The position numbers were made by a program, and so were the translations under genes. Below, piece by piece: positions 37,376-46,826 of a stretch of DNA of 64,000 nucleotides. Under the pieces are notes generated by a model. The model searched no databases. It saw nothing but the letters and a program-made list of their open reading frames with translations, and was not told the DNA's origin. The stretch is taken from assembly GCF_013394305.1 (NCBI RefSeq), contig NZ_AP019810.1, positions 124,001 to 188,000 of the forward strand. The letters are read 5' to 3'. Origin of the DNA: Enterococcus mundtii. Its GTDB lineage: Bacteria; Bacillota; Bacilli; Lactobacillales; Enterococcaceae. Each line of letters opens with the position of its first letter. Position 1 is the stretch's first letter.

Positions 37376-37406
37376 AAACAGACTGGCGTTCAGCACCAGC
37401 CTGTTT
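37376..37406. terminator. Terminator between csbD and nrdR
   Basis: An 11-bp stem (37376-37386 with 37396-37406, one G:U) is followed by T-rich tracts on both strands, 40 bases past the csbD stop. Confidence 0.75.
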
Positions 37407-37445
37407 CTTTTTGATTTTCTATTTTAATCAATGCTTGGGTAATCC

Positions 37446-37778
37446 CTATAGTTTATCTTCGATTCCCGTGTAATGTTTCATTCGTTCTTCTTCGATTTTT
37501 TGTTCTGTTGAACGATGATCGAATTGGGGGTCTTGGTTTACTTCAGGACTTGTTTCCGGATCTTTGCGTTCTGTGGTTAAGTCCTGTCGCTTGGATTCTT
37601 TTTCGACATGTTGGTCTTCTAACTCAGCAATTCTCGCCCGGTATTCACCTTCACGAATTTTACCTTCTTCTGCTTGGATCTGTCCCTTTTCCTGTAAATC
37701 TTCTTTGTGGAGAATCTCACCAATTTTTTCTTTCGCAGAACCTACTACTTTATCTTTTTGGTTTTTGAATGTACCCAT
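37446..37778 (-). CDS. CsbD-family stress protein
   Basis: This 110-residue, very hydrophilic protein has the CsbD pattern in its first 45 residues (KVVGSAKEKIGEILHKEDLQEKG), then an acidic and basic charged tail of unusual length. CsbD proteins are induced in general stress and stationary phase; their mechanism is unknown. The ATG at 37778 follows a GGGGGAG site. It separates coaE from nrdR and has its own terminator. Confidence 0.82.
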   Translation of the reverse strand: MGTFKNQKDKVVGSAKEKIGEILHKEDLQEKGQIQAEEGKIREGEYRARIAELEDQHVEKESKRQDLTTERKDPETSPEVNQDPQFDHRSTEQKIEEERMKHYTGIEDKL

Positions 37779-37835
37779 CGTATCATCTCCCCCTCTTTCT
37801 TTATATAAATAGCATAGCAAAATGTTGCGATTTAC

Positions 37836-38456
37836 TCAAAGAAAGCGATTAAGCAACAACCATTTTTTGATTTCAGCGGATAAATCTTCCTTGGTTTGGC
37901 GATTATCGAATACGATATCCGCACGTTGTTTCTTTTCCTCGATTGACAGTTGGCTTTTCACCCGTTGTTCTGCTTCTTGCTTCGATAATTGATTGCGTAC
38001 CGTCAAGCGTTCGATTTGCTGAGATTCTGGGATATAGACAACTGCGACGGCATCCATTTGTGTATCATACTGTCCTTCAAACAATAAAGGAATATCGACA
38101 ACGATCAACGGATATTGTGCTTTCTTCTCTGTGATTTCTTCAGTGATTCTCCCACGGATAAATGGATCTAATACTTGATTCAATTGCTCACGTGCAGTGA
38201 CAGAGCCGAAAATCAATTGTCCAAGTTTTGCCCGATCTAACTGACCATCTTGTTGGAGGATCTCTTTGCCGAATGCTTGAACCAACGCTTGAAGTCCTGG
38301 CGTATCCGGTTCAACGACCTCTCTTGCCACTATATCGGCATCGATCACTGGAAAGCCATATTGTTGGAAAATAGCAGCGGCAGTACTCTTGCCTGTCGCA
38401 ATTCCCCCTGTCAAACCTAAAACAAATCCTACTTGGGTATTCTTAATTTCTGACAT
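37836..38456 (-). CDS. coaE: Dephospho-CoA kinase
   Basis: This 206-residue kinase has the P-loop LGLTGGIATGKST (about 13-25), DADIVAREVV and the LID region RVKSQLSIEEKKQRAD. It phosphorylates dephospho-CoA in the last step of coenzyme A synthesis. The best start (38456) overlaps the mutM end by 28 bases and has only a distant GGGGGA site; translation is probably coupled to mutM. Confidence 0.93.
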   Translation of the reverse strand: MSEIKNTQVGFVLGLTGGIATGKSTAAAIFQQYGFPVIDADIVAREVVEPDTPGLQALVQAFGKEILQQDGQLDRAKLGQLIFGSVTAREQLNQVLDPFIRGRITEEITEKKAQYPLIVVDIPLLFEGQYDTQMDAVAVVYIPESQQIERLTVRNQLSKQEAEQRVKSQLSIEEKKQRADIVFDNRQTKEDLSAEIKKWLLLNRFL

Positions 38457-39265
38457 GTTGGACAATAGTGCGTCCCCCTTTGCGCAACTTTCGTTTTCAC
38501 GATTGGTGTTTGACAACGAATACATGCTTCTCCTGTCTGTCCATAGACATGTAAAGCCACTTGGAAACTCCCTGACTCACCTAACGCATTGAGATAACTT
38601 CGGATCGTTGTTCCCCCTGCTTCAACTGCTCGTGACAACACATCGATGATTGCTTGACGGAGTAATTTGATTTCTTTTGGGCGTAAAGAATCAGCTGGTT
38701 GCTCTGGATGGATCTTCGCTTCCCATAATGCTTCATCTACGTAGATATTTCCTAGTCCTGTGACCAACTTTTGATCAAGTAATAAAGGTTTGATGGCTTT
38801 GTGTGACTTTTGTAGCCCTACGGTAAAGTCTTTTAATAAGAATAAATCTGGTAAAGGCTCTGGACCTAATTTCAAGATTCCTTTATAGGTATTGCTCGCT
38901 CCTTTTTCAACGATCGTCATGCGGCCGAATTTCCGTACATCGTGGTATCGTAATTGGCTGCCATCTTCAAAAGAAAAAATCACATGTGTGTGTTTGTCGA
39001 TCGGTTCTTCTTTTTCAAAATATTGATATTTCCCCTCCATCCGTAAATGGGAAATCATTTCATAATGACTCAAGTGAAAAATCAAAAATTTCCCTCTGCG
39101 ACCGATCGATTCGATCGTTTCACCAATTAACGTTGCTTCAAAAATCGGTACCTCCGGTTGTTCAATGATTTTCGGCCATAGCACTTGGACGTTTTTTATT
39201 TTTTTGTTTTTCACTAATTTTTCTAATCCTCTACGGACAGTTTCAACTTCTGGTAATTCGGGCAT
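38429..39265 (-). CDS. mutM: Formamidopyrimidine-DNA glycosylase (Fpg/MutM)
   Basis: This 278-residue enzyme starts MPELPEVETVRRGL; the Pro exposed after Met removal is the catalytic nucleophile. The helix-two-turn-helix region (GLGNIYVDEALWEAKIHP) and the C-terminal zinc finger with CIRCQ and CPTCQ are present. It excises oxidised purines such as 8-oxoguanine. The ATG at 39265 is required by the mechanism; the in-frame GTG upstream is not used. Confidence 0.96.
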   Translation of the reverse strand: MPELPEVETVRRGLEKLVKNKKIKNVQVLWPKIIEQPEVPIFEATLIGETIESIGRRGKFLIFHLSHYEMISHLRMEGKYQYFEKEEPIDKHTHVIFSFEDGSQLRYHDVRKFGRMTIVEKGASNTYKGILKLGPEPLPDLFLLKDFTVGLQKSHKAIKPLLLDQKLVTGLGNIYVDEALWEAKIHPEQPADSLRPKEIKLLRQAIIDVLSRAVEAGGTTIRSYLNALGESGSFQVALHVYGQTGEACIRCQTPIVKTKVAQRGTHYCPTCQKLRIPK

Positions 39266-39311
39266 CCTTTTTCTCACCTACAATTTTCACTTATTTGATT
39301 TTGAATCGAAC

Positions 39312-39476
39312 TTATCTGTGACAAAAATAAAAGCTATTTTGTTCCTGAACTTAAAACAGAATAAACGGTGTTCCATAAGCTGACCTTCAACATTAAGCTA
39401 AAAATTGTAAAAATATGAAAAGCTATTTTTCATTTTTCTATCTTACTGCTCAGATCAAAACGCTTTTGTCACAACC
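39312..39476 (-). repeat. Dispersed intergenic repeat, full copy 1 of a tandem pair
   Basis: The core of 115 bases (39362-39476) contains TAAACGGTGTTCCATAAG, a small hairpin AAAAATATGAAAAGCTATTTTT and ends CTTTTGTCACAACC. An extra hairpin module (39319-39342, CAAAAATAAAAGCTATTTTG) lies to its left, as in the copy at 49133. It follows polA on the minus strand. Confidence 0.7.
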
Positions 39477-39480
39477 TTGA

Positions 39481-39595
39481 TAAACAGTGTCCCCGAAGCA
39501 ACTACTTCAGAAATAAGCCAAGAAACCCCAAAATTTGAAAAACAATTTTCGGGTTTCTCGCCTTATTCTCAGAGCTGGACAGCTCTGTCACAATC
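39481..39595 (-). repeat. Dispersed intergenic repeat, copy 2 of the tandem pair, with terminator-like hairpin
   Basis: This 115-base unit aligns with the neighbouring copy: TAAACAGTGTCCCCGAAG at its start, TCTGTCACAATC at its end. Its central hairpin is longer (39521-39537 with 39542-39557, GAAACCCC/GGGTTTC) and could act as the polA terminator. Confidence 0.7.
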
Positions 39596-39666
39596 TACTC
39601 CTGCATCGAACGAACCCGATCCAAGATTTTCCCTCGATGTTTGTCTATTGGTATAAAAGTAAAGAA

Positions 39667-42312
39667 TTATTTGGCTTCATACCATGTTTTGCCCCAGCTG
39701 CTGTCTGTGATCAGTGGAACATGTAAAGCAACCGCCTGTTCCATTACTTCGCTGACTAATTTATCTAACATCTCTAATTCACTTTCTGGCACTTCAAAGA
39801 CTAATTCATCGTGCACTTGAAGTAACATCGTCGCTTGCAAGTCCGATTCTTTCAAGCGTTTGTCCAATTCGATCATGGCGATTTTCAGGATATCCGCCGC
39901 ACTTCCTTGGATCGGCGTATTGATTGCTGTTCGTTCGGCAAATGAACGAATGTTGTAGTTCCTTGAATTGATATCTGGTAAATAGCGACGACGATGGTAT
40001 AACGTTTCTACAAAACCTTGATCTTTCGCTTCACGAACAATACGCTCCATGTATTCTTTGACACCTGGATATTTTTCAAAGTACGTATCGATATATTGTT
40101 GAGCCGCTTTACGCGTAATGCCTAAGTTTTGTGATAACCCATAATCAGAAATTCCATAAACGATTCCGAAATTGACTGCTTTCGCTTGACGACGCATATT
40201 TGGTGTGACGTCTTCGGCTTTTTCAATGCCGAACACACGCATTGCTGTACTTGAATGGATATCTTGTCCTTCTAAAAAGGCAGCTTTTAAATGCTCGTCA
40301 TCTGAGATATGCGCCAATACACGTAATTCGATCTGAGAATAGTCAGAAGAATAGATCAACCAATCTTCGTTTCTAGGAACGAATGCTTGACGGATCTTGC
40401 GACCTTCATCTAAACGGATCGGAATATTTTGTAAGTTGGGATCAACTGAACTCAAACGGCCTGTCTGCGTCAATGTTTGAACATAGCGAGTATGGACTTT
40501 CCCGTCCGATTGGATCACTTTCAGTAAACCTTCGACATAGGTCGATTGGATTTTAGCGATTTGGCGATAAATCAAAATATCGTCAACGATCGGTGCTTGC
40601 TCACGCAATTGTTCTAAGACATCAACCGCAGTCGAATAGCCTGTTTTGGTTTTTTTGATCACTGGAAGACCCATCTTTTCAAAAAGGATCACACCTAATT
40701 GTTTAGGTGAGTTTAGATTGAATTCTTCTCCAGCCTCTTCATAGATTTTTCGTTCGATCTCTCTCAATCGATCCGAAAATTCGATTTTCATTTCTTGAAG
40801 ACGAGTCGCATCCACTTTGATCCCACTGATTTCCATTTCAGCCAAGATGATCGACAAAGGTAATTCCATTTTTCGGAAAAGATCTTCTTGATTTTTTTCT
40901 GCTAATTCTTGACTTAGTTTAGGCGTCAAACCATTGATTGCTGAAACTTTTCGTGCTAGGTGGGCAAAGAAAACTTCTTCATCTTCTGGTAGACCTTTCT
41001 TCGCGCCTTTTCCGTAGATTGCTTCATCCGATTGGATATCATGATACCCGTAATGTGACGCTATCCCTTCGATGTCCTCACTTTTCTCGTTCGTATCCAA
41101 TAAATAAGCACCTAGTAAGACATCAAAGTCGATCCCTTGTAATTTCGCTGCATAGCGGTTCAATGCCACATACGTACGCTTAGCATCATATACATTTTTC
41201 AGACGAGTCTTGTCCCCGACCCATGAAAGAAAGGTTTCATTTTCAAAAATCGCTAAGTCATTTGTCACATAGATTTTCTCTGGTGTTCCCCATGCCACAC
41301 CAACGATGTCTTCTGTATGATAGTTGTCGCCCATCATCTCAACATATAAAGCCATATTTGTCTGGAACATGCTCTCATCATATTCATGGACCACTTCAAA
41401 CAAAATATCTTTCATTTCTACTTGTTCTTCGACCACATCTAATTTAGCAAGAAATTGTTTGAAATCCATTTCCTTGAAGAAAGGCACCAATTTATCTAAG
41501 TCTTTTCCTTGATAGGCAAGGGAGTCAATATCAACTTCTACTGGCGCATCGGTATCGATCGTTGCTAATTTTTTGGACAAGAAAGCTTGCTCTTTGTCAT
41601 TGATCAGATTTTCTTTCATCTTACTTTGTTTCATTTCGTCGATATGTTCATAGATCCCTTCAACAGAGCCATATTGATTCAATAATTTGATCGCTGTTTT
41701 TTCACCGATCTTTGTTACGCCAGGGATATTATCTGAAGCATCCCCTGCTAATCCCTTCATATCGATGATTTGTTTCGGTGTAAGGCCATCATATTTTTCC
41801 GCCACATGTTCTGGCGTATAACTTTCAATATCACTTACACCTTTCACAGTGATATCGACTTTGATTTCTTTTGATGCCAATTGTGTTAAATCTCGGTCAC
41901 CGGACAAGACAACTACATCGAATATTTCTTTATCCACTTTTTCTGCCAAAGTACCGATGATATCGTCTGCCTCATAGTTCGGTAACTCGTAATACTTCAC
42001 ACCCAGACCGGTTAGAAGCTCACGGATATAAGGCATTTGTTCTTTGAATTCTCCCGGTGTCTTTGAACGGCCACCTTTGTATTCTGCGTACATTTCTGTT
42101 CGGAATGTTGTTTTCCCTGCATCAAAAGCAACCAAAACATGCGTTGGTTGTTCTTTTTGCATGACATTTTCAAACATATTATGAAACGCATAGATTGCGT
42201 TGGTATGCAACCCATTACGATTTTTAAAACGTTCCAACGAATTGTGCAACGCAAAGAATGCACGAAAGGCCACACTATTTCCGTCAACGAGTAATAATTT
42301 ATTTTTAGTCAT
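39667..42312 (-). CDS. polA: DNA polymerase I
   Basis: This 881-residue protein has an N-terminal 5'-3' exonuclease domain (LLLVDGNSVAFRAFFAL, YEADDIIGTLA, GLAGDASDNIPGV). The middle domain lacks the usual DEDD exonuclease carboxylates, as in many Firmicutes. The polymerase domain has YSSDYSQIELRVLAHIS (motif A), RRQAKAVNFGIVYGIS (motif B) and LLQVHDELVFE (motif C). It removes RNA primers and fills repair gaps. AAGGAG lies 9 bases before the ATG. The tandem repeat pair follows. Confidence 0.96.
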   Translation of the reverse strand: MTKNKLLLVDGNSVAFRAFFALHNSLERFKNRNGLHTNAIYAFHNMFENVMQKEQPTHVLVAFDAGKTTFRTEMYAEYKGGRSKTPGEFKEQMPYIRELLTGLGVKYYELPNYEADDIIGTLAEKVDKEIFDVVVLSGDRDLTQLASKEIKVDITVKGVSDIESYTPEHVAEKYDGLTPKQIIDMKGLAGDASDNIPGVTKIGEKTAIKLLNQYGSVEGIYEHIDEMKQSKMKENLINDKEQAFLSKKLATIDTDAPVEVDIDSLAYQGKDLDKLVPFFKEMDFKQFLAKLDVVEEQVEMKDILFEVVHEYDESMFQTNMALYVEMMGDNYHTEDIVGVAWGTPEKIYVTNDLAIFENETFLSWVGDKTRLKNVYDAKRTYVALNRYAAKLQGIDFDVLLGAYLLDTNEKSEDIEGIASHYGYHDIQSDEAIYGKGAKKGLPEDEEVFFAHLARKVSAINGLTPKLSQELAEKNQEDLFRKMELPLSIILAEMEISGIKVDATRLQEMKIEFSDRLREIERKIYEEAGEEFNLNSPKQLGVILFEKMGLPVIKKTKTGYSTAVDVLEQLREQAPIVDDILIYRQIAKIQSTYVEGLLKVIQSDGKVHTRYVQTLTQTGRLSSVDPNLQNIPIRLDEGRKIRQAFVPRNEDWLIYSSDYSQIELRVLAHISDDEHLKAAFLEGQDIHSSTAMRVFGIEKAEDVTPNMRRQAKAVNFGIVYGISDYGLSQNLGITRKAAQQYIDTYFEKYPGVKEYMERIVREAKDQGFVETLYHRRRYLPDINSRNYNIRSFAERTAINTPIQGSAADILKIAMIELDKRLKESDLQATMLLQVHDELVFEVPESELEMLDKLVSEVMEQAVALHVPLITDSSWGKTWYEAK

Positions 42313-42344
42313 CCGCTTAACTCCTTACTATAAAGTTCTTTCTC

Positions 42345-42353
42345 ATTCTAACA
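42345..42353 (-). promoter_or_regulatory. Candidate extended -10 of polA
   Basis: TGTTAGAAT on the minus strand lies 33 bases before the polA start codon, next to a tandem 10-base repeat GCATTCTTTG. No clear -35 is seen. Confidence 0.5.
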
Positions 42354-42519
42354 AAGAATGCCAAAGAATGCGAAAAGAAAAAACGGACAGGCAAAAGGTT
42401 GTTAGAAAAGCGGTACGTACTAAGGCGTAAGACACCAGTCTTACTTTTTGAATACCGTTTATCCTAGATTGCGAACAAAGTAATTTAGGATAAAAATAGT
42501 GATTACTGGTATCGAGGAC
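42354..42519. other. Gene-free stretch upstream of polA
   Basis: This holds a GTAAGAC/GTCTTAC palindrome (about 42431-42448) and a TAAACGGTATTCAAAAAG segment on the minus strand that resembles the left end of the dispersed repeat. No coding frame was found. Confidence 0.45.
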
Positions 42520-42566
42520 CCAAAAAAGAACCCACTAGAATTTGACGATCAAATTCTGTGGATTCT
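42520..42566 (-). terminator. Terminator of the BI-1 gene
   Basis: A long stem (42527-42545 with 42549-42566) with a 3-base loop is followed by six U on the minus strand, about 45 bases after the stop at 42613. Confidence 0.92.
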
Positions 42567-42612
42567 TTCTTTTCATATGAGAGATATTTTTATCTTGCTC
42601 TTCGTTTATTGC

Positions 42613-43293
42613 TTAGTTATTACGTCCAAAGATTCGTAAGAATGCCAAGAACAAGTTGATGAAATCTAGATATAGTTGAAGTGCCAAGAATACGGCAATC
42701 CCACTATTTGCTTGTCCATTTGATTGAACATATACATTTGCGATCTTTTGGTTATCATAAGCAGTAATACCTGCAAAAATCACGACAAGTAGTAATGAGA
42801 TGAACAGTTCAACTGCACTACTTCTTAAAATAAAAACATTCAAGACCATCGCAATGATCACACCGATCAACGCTGCCATTCCGGCACGACCCACACCTGA
42901 TAGATCTTTTTTAGTGAACATCCCGATTGCTGACATCCCAATGAACATCCCAGTTGCTGAAATAAAAGCAGTTGTGATCGTTCCGATATCATAAAAAGCT
43001 AATGTAACAGCTAAAACGATACCATTCAATAAGGAATATGCGATAAATCCACCGATTGCTAAGCTTGGATTTTTTTGTGCTTTTGCTCCTAAAACTAAAA
43101 CCAAAATGATTTGGACAATCCATAATCCCATAAAACCTAATGGAAAATTATTGATGAAGCTTGCTACTTGATAAGGAAAAACTTGGATCGCTAAATAGGA
43201 AGTGATCGCACTCAGCGCTAGACCGATTCCTAAAAATCCGTAGACTTTCGCATAAAAGCGGTTGATACTATTTGATATGATTTGATTGTTCAT
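42613..43293 (-). CDS. Bax inhibitor-1/YccA-family membrane protein
   Basis: This 226-residue protein has seven hydrophobic segments and the BI-1 family features RFYAKVYGFLGIGLALSAI and a C-terminal LALQLYLDFINLFLAFLRIFGRNN with the conserved Asp pair region (FAGITAYDNQKIA). Bacterial members conduct Ca2+ in a pH-dependent way or support membrane protein quality control. The ATG at 43293 follows the MaoC stop by one base. Confidence 0.9.
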   Translation of the reverse strand: MNNQIISNSINRFYAKVYGFLGIGLALSAITSYLAIQVFPYQVASFINNFPLGFMGLWIVQIILVLVLGAKAQKNPSLAIGGFIAYSLLNGIVLAVTLAFYDIGTITTAFISATGMFIGMSAIGMFTKKDLSGVGRAGMAALIGVIIAMVLNVFILRSSAVELFISLLLVVIFAGITAYDNQKIANVYVQSNGQANSGIAVFLALQLYLDFINLFLAFLRIFGRNN

Positions 43294-43294
43294 C

Positions 43295-43768
43295 TTATTC
43301 ACCTTCACTTTCAAGAGTTAATTCTTGTTCTAATTCTGGTGGTTGTACCATGACTACTGCATCTAATACACGATTGTCTTGTGTATTCGTGGCCTCCACT
43401 GAAATAGTCACAACATTTTTCATCTTATCCACTCGAATGACTTCAAACTGAAAAGTCAATGTTTCATAATGAAAAACCGGCTCGACAAAATTAGCTGAAA
43501 AATTCACCACATGAGAACCTGGACCAGGCAAGTGTTTTGACACTGCACTTGTTATGATTCCCATTAACATCACAGTTGGAACAATGGGTTGATGATATTC
43601 CGTTTTCTGTGCAAAATCATGTTGGATATATAAAGGATTGGCATCGTTTGTTAATCCTAAATATAATAATAACTGACTATCTTCAATTGATTCTGTTAAA
43701 GATAACGAGTCGCCTTCCTCGATTTCATTGATTGTTTTTCCTAATTTACGCGGTTTACTTATGTTCAA
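43295..43768 (-). CDS. MaoC-like hot-dog fold protein
   Basis: This 157-residue protein has the hydratase-2 motif region LGLTNDANPLYIQHDFAQKTEYHQPIVPTVMLMG, with the Asp/His pair used by R-specific enoyl-CoA hydratases. The fold suggests hydration or dehydration of acyl-CoA or acyl-ACP. It is co-transcribed with the BI-1 gene from a promoter 40 bases upstream. Substrate unknown. Confidence 0.82.
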   Translation of the reverse strand: MNISKPRKLGKTINEIEEGDSLSLTESIEDSQLLLYLGLTNDANPLYIQHDFAQKTEYHQPIVPTVMLMGIITSAVSKHLPGPGSHVVNFSANFVEPVFHYETLTFQFEVIRVDKMKNVVTISVEATNTQDNRVLDAVVMVQPPELEQELTLESEGE

Positions 43769-43804
43769 GTTTAAACCCTCCAGTTTATTTATTCATTCGT
43801 ACCA

Positions 43805-43832
43805 ATTGTACCAAATCATACAAAAAACGCAA
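43805..43832 (-). promoter_or_regulatory. Promoter of the MaoC-BI-1 operon
   Basis: TTGCGT (43832-43827), a 16-base spacer and an extended TGGTACAAT (-10 at 43810-43805) on the minus strand. Confidence 0.7.
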
Positions 43833-44033
43833 GTTACAGAACATGCTTTGGTCTTTCACTTATGTAAGCAATCACTTCGATGATCGTACATTATTTATTG
43901 AAGACTATAGCATAGTTGAATAAAAACCGTTCGTATTTTGTCTGGATACTTTAGGATTTCTTAATTCGATTGAATACTTACGGTCACTATAAGCAGGCGA
44001 AACATTACTGAAAAAGAACTCTACCTATCACCC
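43833..44033. other. Gene-free stretch between murC terminator and MaoC promoter
   Basis: No coding frame, repeat copy or structured RNA was recognised. Confidence 0.5.
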
Positions 44034-44082
44034 ACAAATAAACGCCAAAAGGGGCTGCCACCTGACAATCCCTTTTGACGCT
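44034..44082 (-). terminator. Terminator of murC
   Basis: A 14-base left arm (44041-44054) pairs with 44069-44082 around a 14-base loop, followed by a U-rich tract on the minus strand, 25 bases past the murC stop. Confidence 0.85.
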
Positions 44083-44106
44083 AACTTCTTTTATTCACTT
44101 AGATGA

Positions 44107-45441
44107 TTACAGAACGTTTTTCGTTGTACTGCTCAATAATTTTTCATAGGCTTGTTCAAATTTTTGAACATCACCAGCACCCATGAAAATAATCACTGCT
44201 TCGTGGTAGTCTAATAACGGCGAAACGTTATCTTCTTTGATTACTTGACCACCTTTTTTGATTTTTGCCCCTAGGTCTTCGATTTTAACGTCCCCTTGTT
44301 CTTCACGGGCAGAACCAAAAATATCACATAGATACACACGGTCAGCTAAATCTAAGGCTTCGGCAAATTCATCCATCAAGGCAATCGTACGAGTAAATGT
44401 ATGTGGTTGGAAGACTGCAATGATTTCTTTGTCTGGATATTTCTGACGTGCGCCATCAATAGTTGCTTTGATTTCTGCTGGATGGTGAGCATAGTCATCA
44501 ACGACTGTCATATCAGCCACGATTTTCTCGCTAAAACGACGTTTCACTCCAGGGAATGTCAACATTTCGTCAGCAACTTCTTTCACGTCTAACTTCTCGA
44601 AGTAGGCAACTGCGATAACACCAAGTGCATTCAAAATATTATGTTTTCCAAATGCTGGAACTGTAAAGTGTCCAACAAACTCTTCGCCATGGAACACATC
44701 AAAAGCTGAACCAGTTGTCGTACGTTCAATATTACGTGCTTGGATATCGTCATCTTCATTCATACCGTAATAATAGATCGGCACATCCGCTTCTAACTTT
44801 CTTAGATAGTCGTCATCTCCGTAAGCAAAGATCGCTTTTTTGACTTGTTTTGCCATCGTTTGGAAAGCGGAGAAAACATCATCGATACTTGTATAATAAT
44901 CAGGATGATCAAAATCGATATTCGTCATGATCACATAATCAGGAGAGTAAGCTAAAAAGTGGCGACGATATTCACATGCTTCAAAAGCAAAGAATTCTGC
45001 CTCTGGATCACCATGACCAGTGCCGTCACCAATCAAGTAACTTGTCGGACGAATCCCTGTCAATACATGTGATAATAGACCTGTCGTACTTGTTTTCCCA
45101 TGGGAACCAGTGACAGCGATACTCGTATAATTTTGGATAAAATCTGCAATAAAATCATGGTAACGGATCACTTCTAATCCAAGCTCTTTTGCACGTTGGA
45201 TCTCTTCGTGTGAATCTGGAAAAGCATTGCCGGCGATCACGATCATTCCTGGTTTGACGTTTTCTGCATCAAACGGCAAGATAGAGATATTGGCTTTTTC
45301 TAAATCTCTTTGAGTAAAGAAATATTTTTCGATATCTGATCCTTGGACGTTTAATCCTTTTTCATGTAATACAAGTGCCAAAGAGCTCATTCCTGAGCCT
45401 TTAATACCAACAAAGTGGTACAAATTTTCTTGATTTTTCAT
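44107..45441 (-). CDS. murC: UDP-N-acetylmuramate--L-alanine ligase
   Basis: This 444-residue Mur ligase has an N-terminal UDP-binding glycine motif ([13 protein letters not shown]), the ATP loop TGSHGKTST (111-119), [10 protein letters not shown], the central [11 protein letters not shown]-like region ([16 protein letters not shown]) and FQPHTFTRT. It adds the first residue, L-Ala, of the peptidoglycan stem peptide in the cytoplasm. GAGAAGAGG precedes the ATG. Confidence 0.97.
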   Translation of the reverse strand: MKNQENLYHFVGIKGSGMSSLALVLHEKGLNVQGSDIEKYFFTQRDLEKANISILPFDAENVKPGMIVIAGNAFPDSHEEIQRAKELGLEVIRYHDFIADFIQNYTSIAVTGSHGKTSTTGLLSHVLTGIRPTSYLIGDGTGHGDPEAEFFAFEACEYRRHFLAYSPDYVIMTNIDFDHPDYYTSIDDVFSAFQTMAKQVKKAIFAYGDDDYLRKLEADVPIYYYGMNEDDDIQARNIERTTTGSAFDVFHGEEFVGHFTVPAFGKHNILNALGVIAVAYFEKLDVKEVADEMLTFPGVKRRFSEKIVADMTVVDDYAHHPAEIKATIDGARQKYPDKEIIAVFQPHTFTRTIALMDEFAEALDLADRVYLCDIFGSAREEQGDVKIEDLGAKIKKGGQVIKEDNVSPLLDYHEAVIIFMGAGDVQKFEQAYEKLLSSTTKNVL

Positions 45442-45578
45442 TTGAATCCTCTTCTCTTAACTATCATCCATTATTTTATTCATACATTCAACACGAAACC
45501 CATTATCTTATAAACAATAAAAAATTTCAACCAAATTTATTCGGATGATTTTTAGTTCCTTAAATATTAGTGCCCTGA

Positions 45579-46337
45579 TTACCTTTTTAGCGAAACTTTT
45601 TCATTCATCGCTAAGAGACGTAAATAAGCAGACCACACCTCATCTGGGATGTCGACATGACCGATAAATCCCGTTCCATTAGGTCCGTAACCTTGGGCAT
45701 CATCTTTCAAACGAACTATTTCTCCAAATACTAAGGCTTGGAAATAATCAGAAGGCCACAAGTCATTTAGTCTTTGATCAGAGAAGTTGAATCCCTTGGT
45801 ACTTTCTGTCACTTGTGGAAGTATCGGTACATAATTATAAAAATGAATAGACTCATTGCCCCATTTCTTCTCAAAAGTCGCCTTTGTTCGTCGTTGCAAG
45901 GTGGGATCATTCATTAAAAGAACACGTTCAGGTAATGGGCCCTGTGCTTTTAATAAATTGTAAGAAAATGAAGCATTCTCGCCACAATTGGTTGACTTCG
46001 TTTCTAACAATAGTGCCTGTTCAGGTAACCTATATTTTTCAAGCAAATAGCGGGCACAAATCTCACTTTCACTTAAACCTTGTTCAAATAAGAATCCTTG
46101 TTTTTCAAAATTTTTATAGAGATACTTCGTCGCATGTCCGATCCCACCAACTAAAACGATTTGCGCAACCTGCTGGTTCAAGTAAGCCTTTGCTGCTTCA
46201 TCTACTAGGACGGGCAGACAATTCCCAGCTAAAATCAGTGTTGGTGCTTTTAGTTCCGAACACTCCTGTGGGTCAGGGTCTGCTAAAAAATCCAATAAGC
46301 AATTCCAGTCTGCAATTCTTGATGGTTCACCTGTCAT
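45579..46337 (-). CDS. DUF218 (YdcF/ElyC-like) domain protein
   Basis: This 252-residue protein has the family pattern LILAGNCLP, IVLVGGIGHAT, ETKSTNCGENASFSYNLL and VLLMNDPTLQRRTKATFEKKW. DUF218 proteins bind nucleotide-like ligands; some (SanA, ElyC) act in envelope integrity. No signal or membrane segment is seen, so it is the soluble YdcF type. The ATG at 46337 follows GAGGAGA. It is the third gene of tex-sprT-DUF218. Confidence 0.82.
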   Translation of the reverse strand: MTGEPSRIADWNCLLDFLADPDPQECSELKAPTLILAGNCLPVLVDEAAKAYLNQQVAQIVLVGGIGHATKYLYKNFEKQGFLFEQGLSESEICARYLLEKYRLPEQALLLETKSTNCGENASFSYNLLKAQGPLPERVLLMNDPTLQRRTKATFEKKWGNESIHFYNYVPILPQVTESTKGFNFSDQRLNDLWPSDYFQALVFGEIVRLKDDAQGYGPNGTGFIGHVDIPDEVWSAYLRLLAMNEKVSLKR

Positions 46338-46358
46338 TCTGTTTCTCTCCTCATACAA

Positions 46359-46826
46359 TTATTCAACATCGAAGTACGTGGTTTTTTGCCATACCAATCG
46401 TCCTCTACAACGCCCACACAAATAGCGATCTGTATTGATTTTCCTTTTACGATAAATCCATTCAGCACACTTTTGGCATTGATATCCTTCGATTTTTTGC
46501 CTTCTATTTGAAGGAATAGCAGGTGCATAACGTAAGCCACCCGTCTTTACCAATAACTGTTTGAAATCTGAGTCACGATGGCGATACCCTTTTCCAGTCA
46601 AGTGAAGATGATAATGACACAGCTCATGTTTGATGATCCCGATGATCGTTGCTTGATCGGCTACTGCAAACATCGTCGGATTAAAATCCAAATGGTGATC
46701 ATTTAAATGATACCTACCACCTGTTGTTTTCAAACGTTTGTTGAACATTGCTTGGTGCATGAACGGACGCTGGAAGCTTGTCCAAGAAATCTCTTCGACT
46801 AACTGTTGCAATTCTTCTTGTGTCAC
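46359..46826 (-). CDS. SprT-like zinc metalloprotease-fold protein
   Basis: This 155-residue protein has TTGGRYHL, the metal site IIKHELCHYHLHLTGKGYRHRDSDFK (HExxH) and a C-terminal zinc ribbon with CQKC and CGRC. The start is inferred to be the GTG at 46826, overlapping the tex stop by GTGA, with GAGGA upstream; the N-terminus VTQEELQQLVEEIS then matches relatives. Bacterial SprT proteins are of unknown role, related to DNA-protein crosslink proteases. Confidence 0.87.
   Translation of the reverse strand: MTQEELQQLVEEISWTSFQRPFMHQAMFNKRLKTTGGRYHLNDHHLDFNPTMFAVADQATIIGIIKHELCHYHLHLTGKGYRHRDSDFKQLLVKTGGLRYAPAIPSNRRQKIEGYQCQKCAEWIYRKRKINTDRYLCGRCRGRLVWQKTTYFDVE

Noticed and set aside
39312-39595. 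CRISPR array
   Set aside because: Only two units of 115 bases with a 4-base gap and diverged sequence; no short direct repeats or spacers.
42012-42287. 91-residue frame inside polA
   Set aside because: Same-strand shadow of the exonuclease domain.
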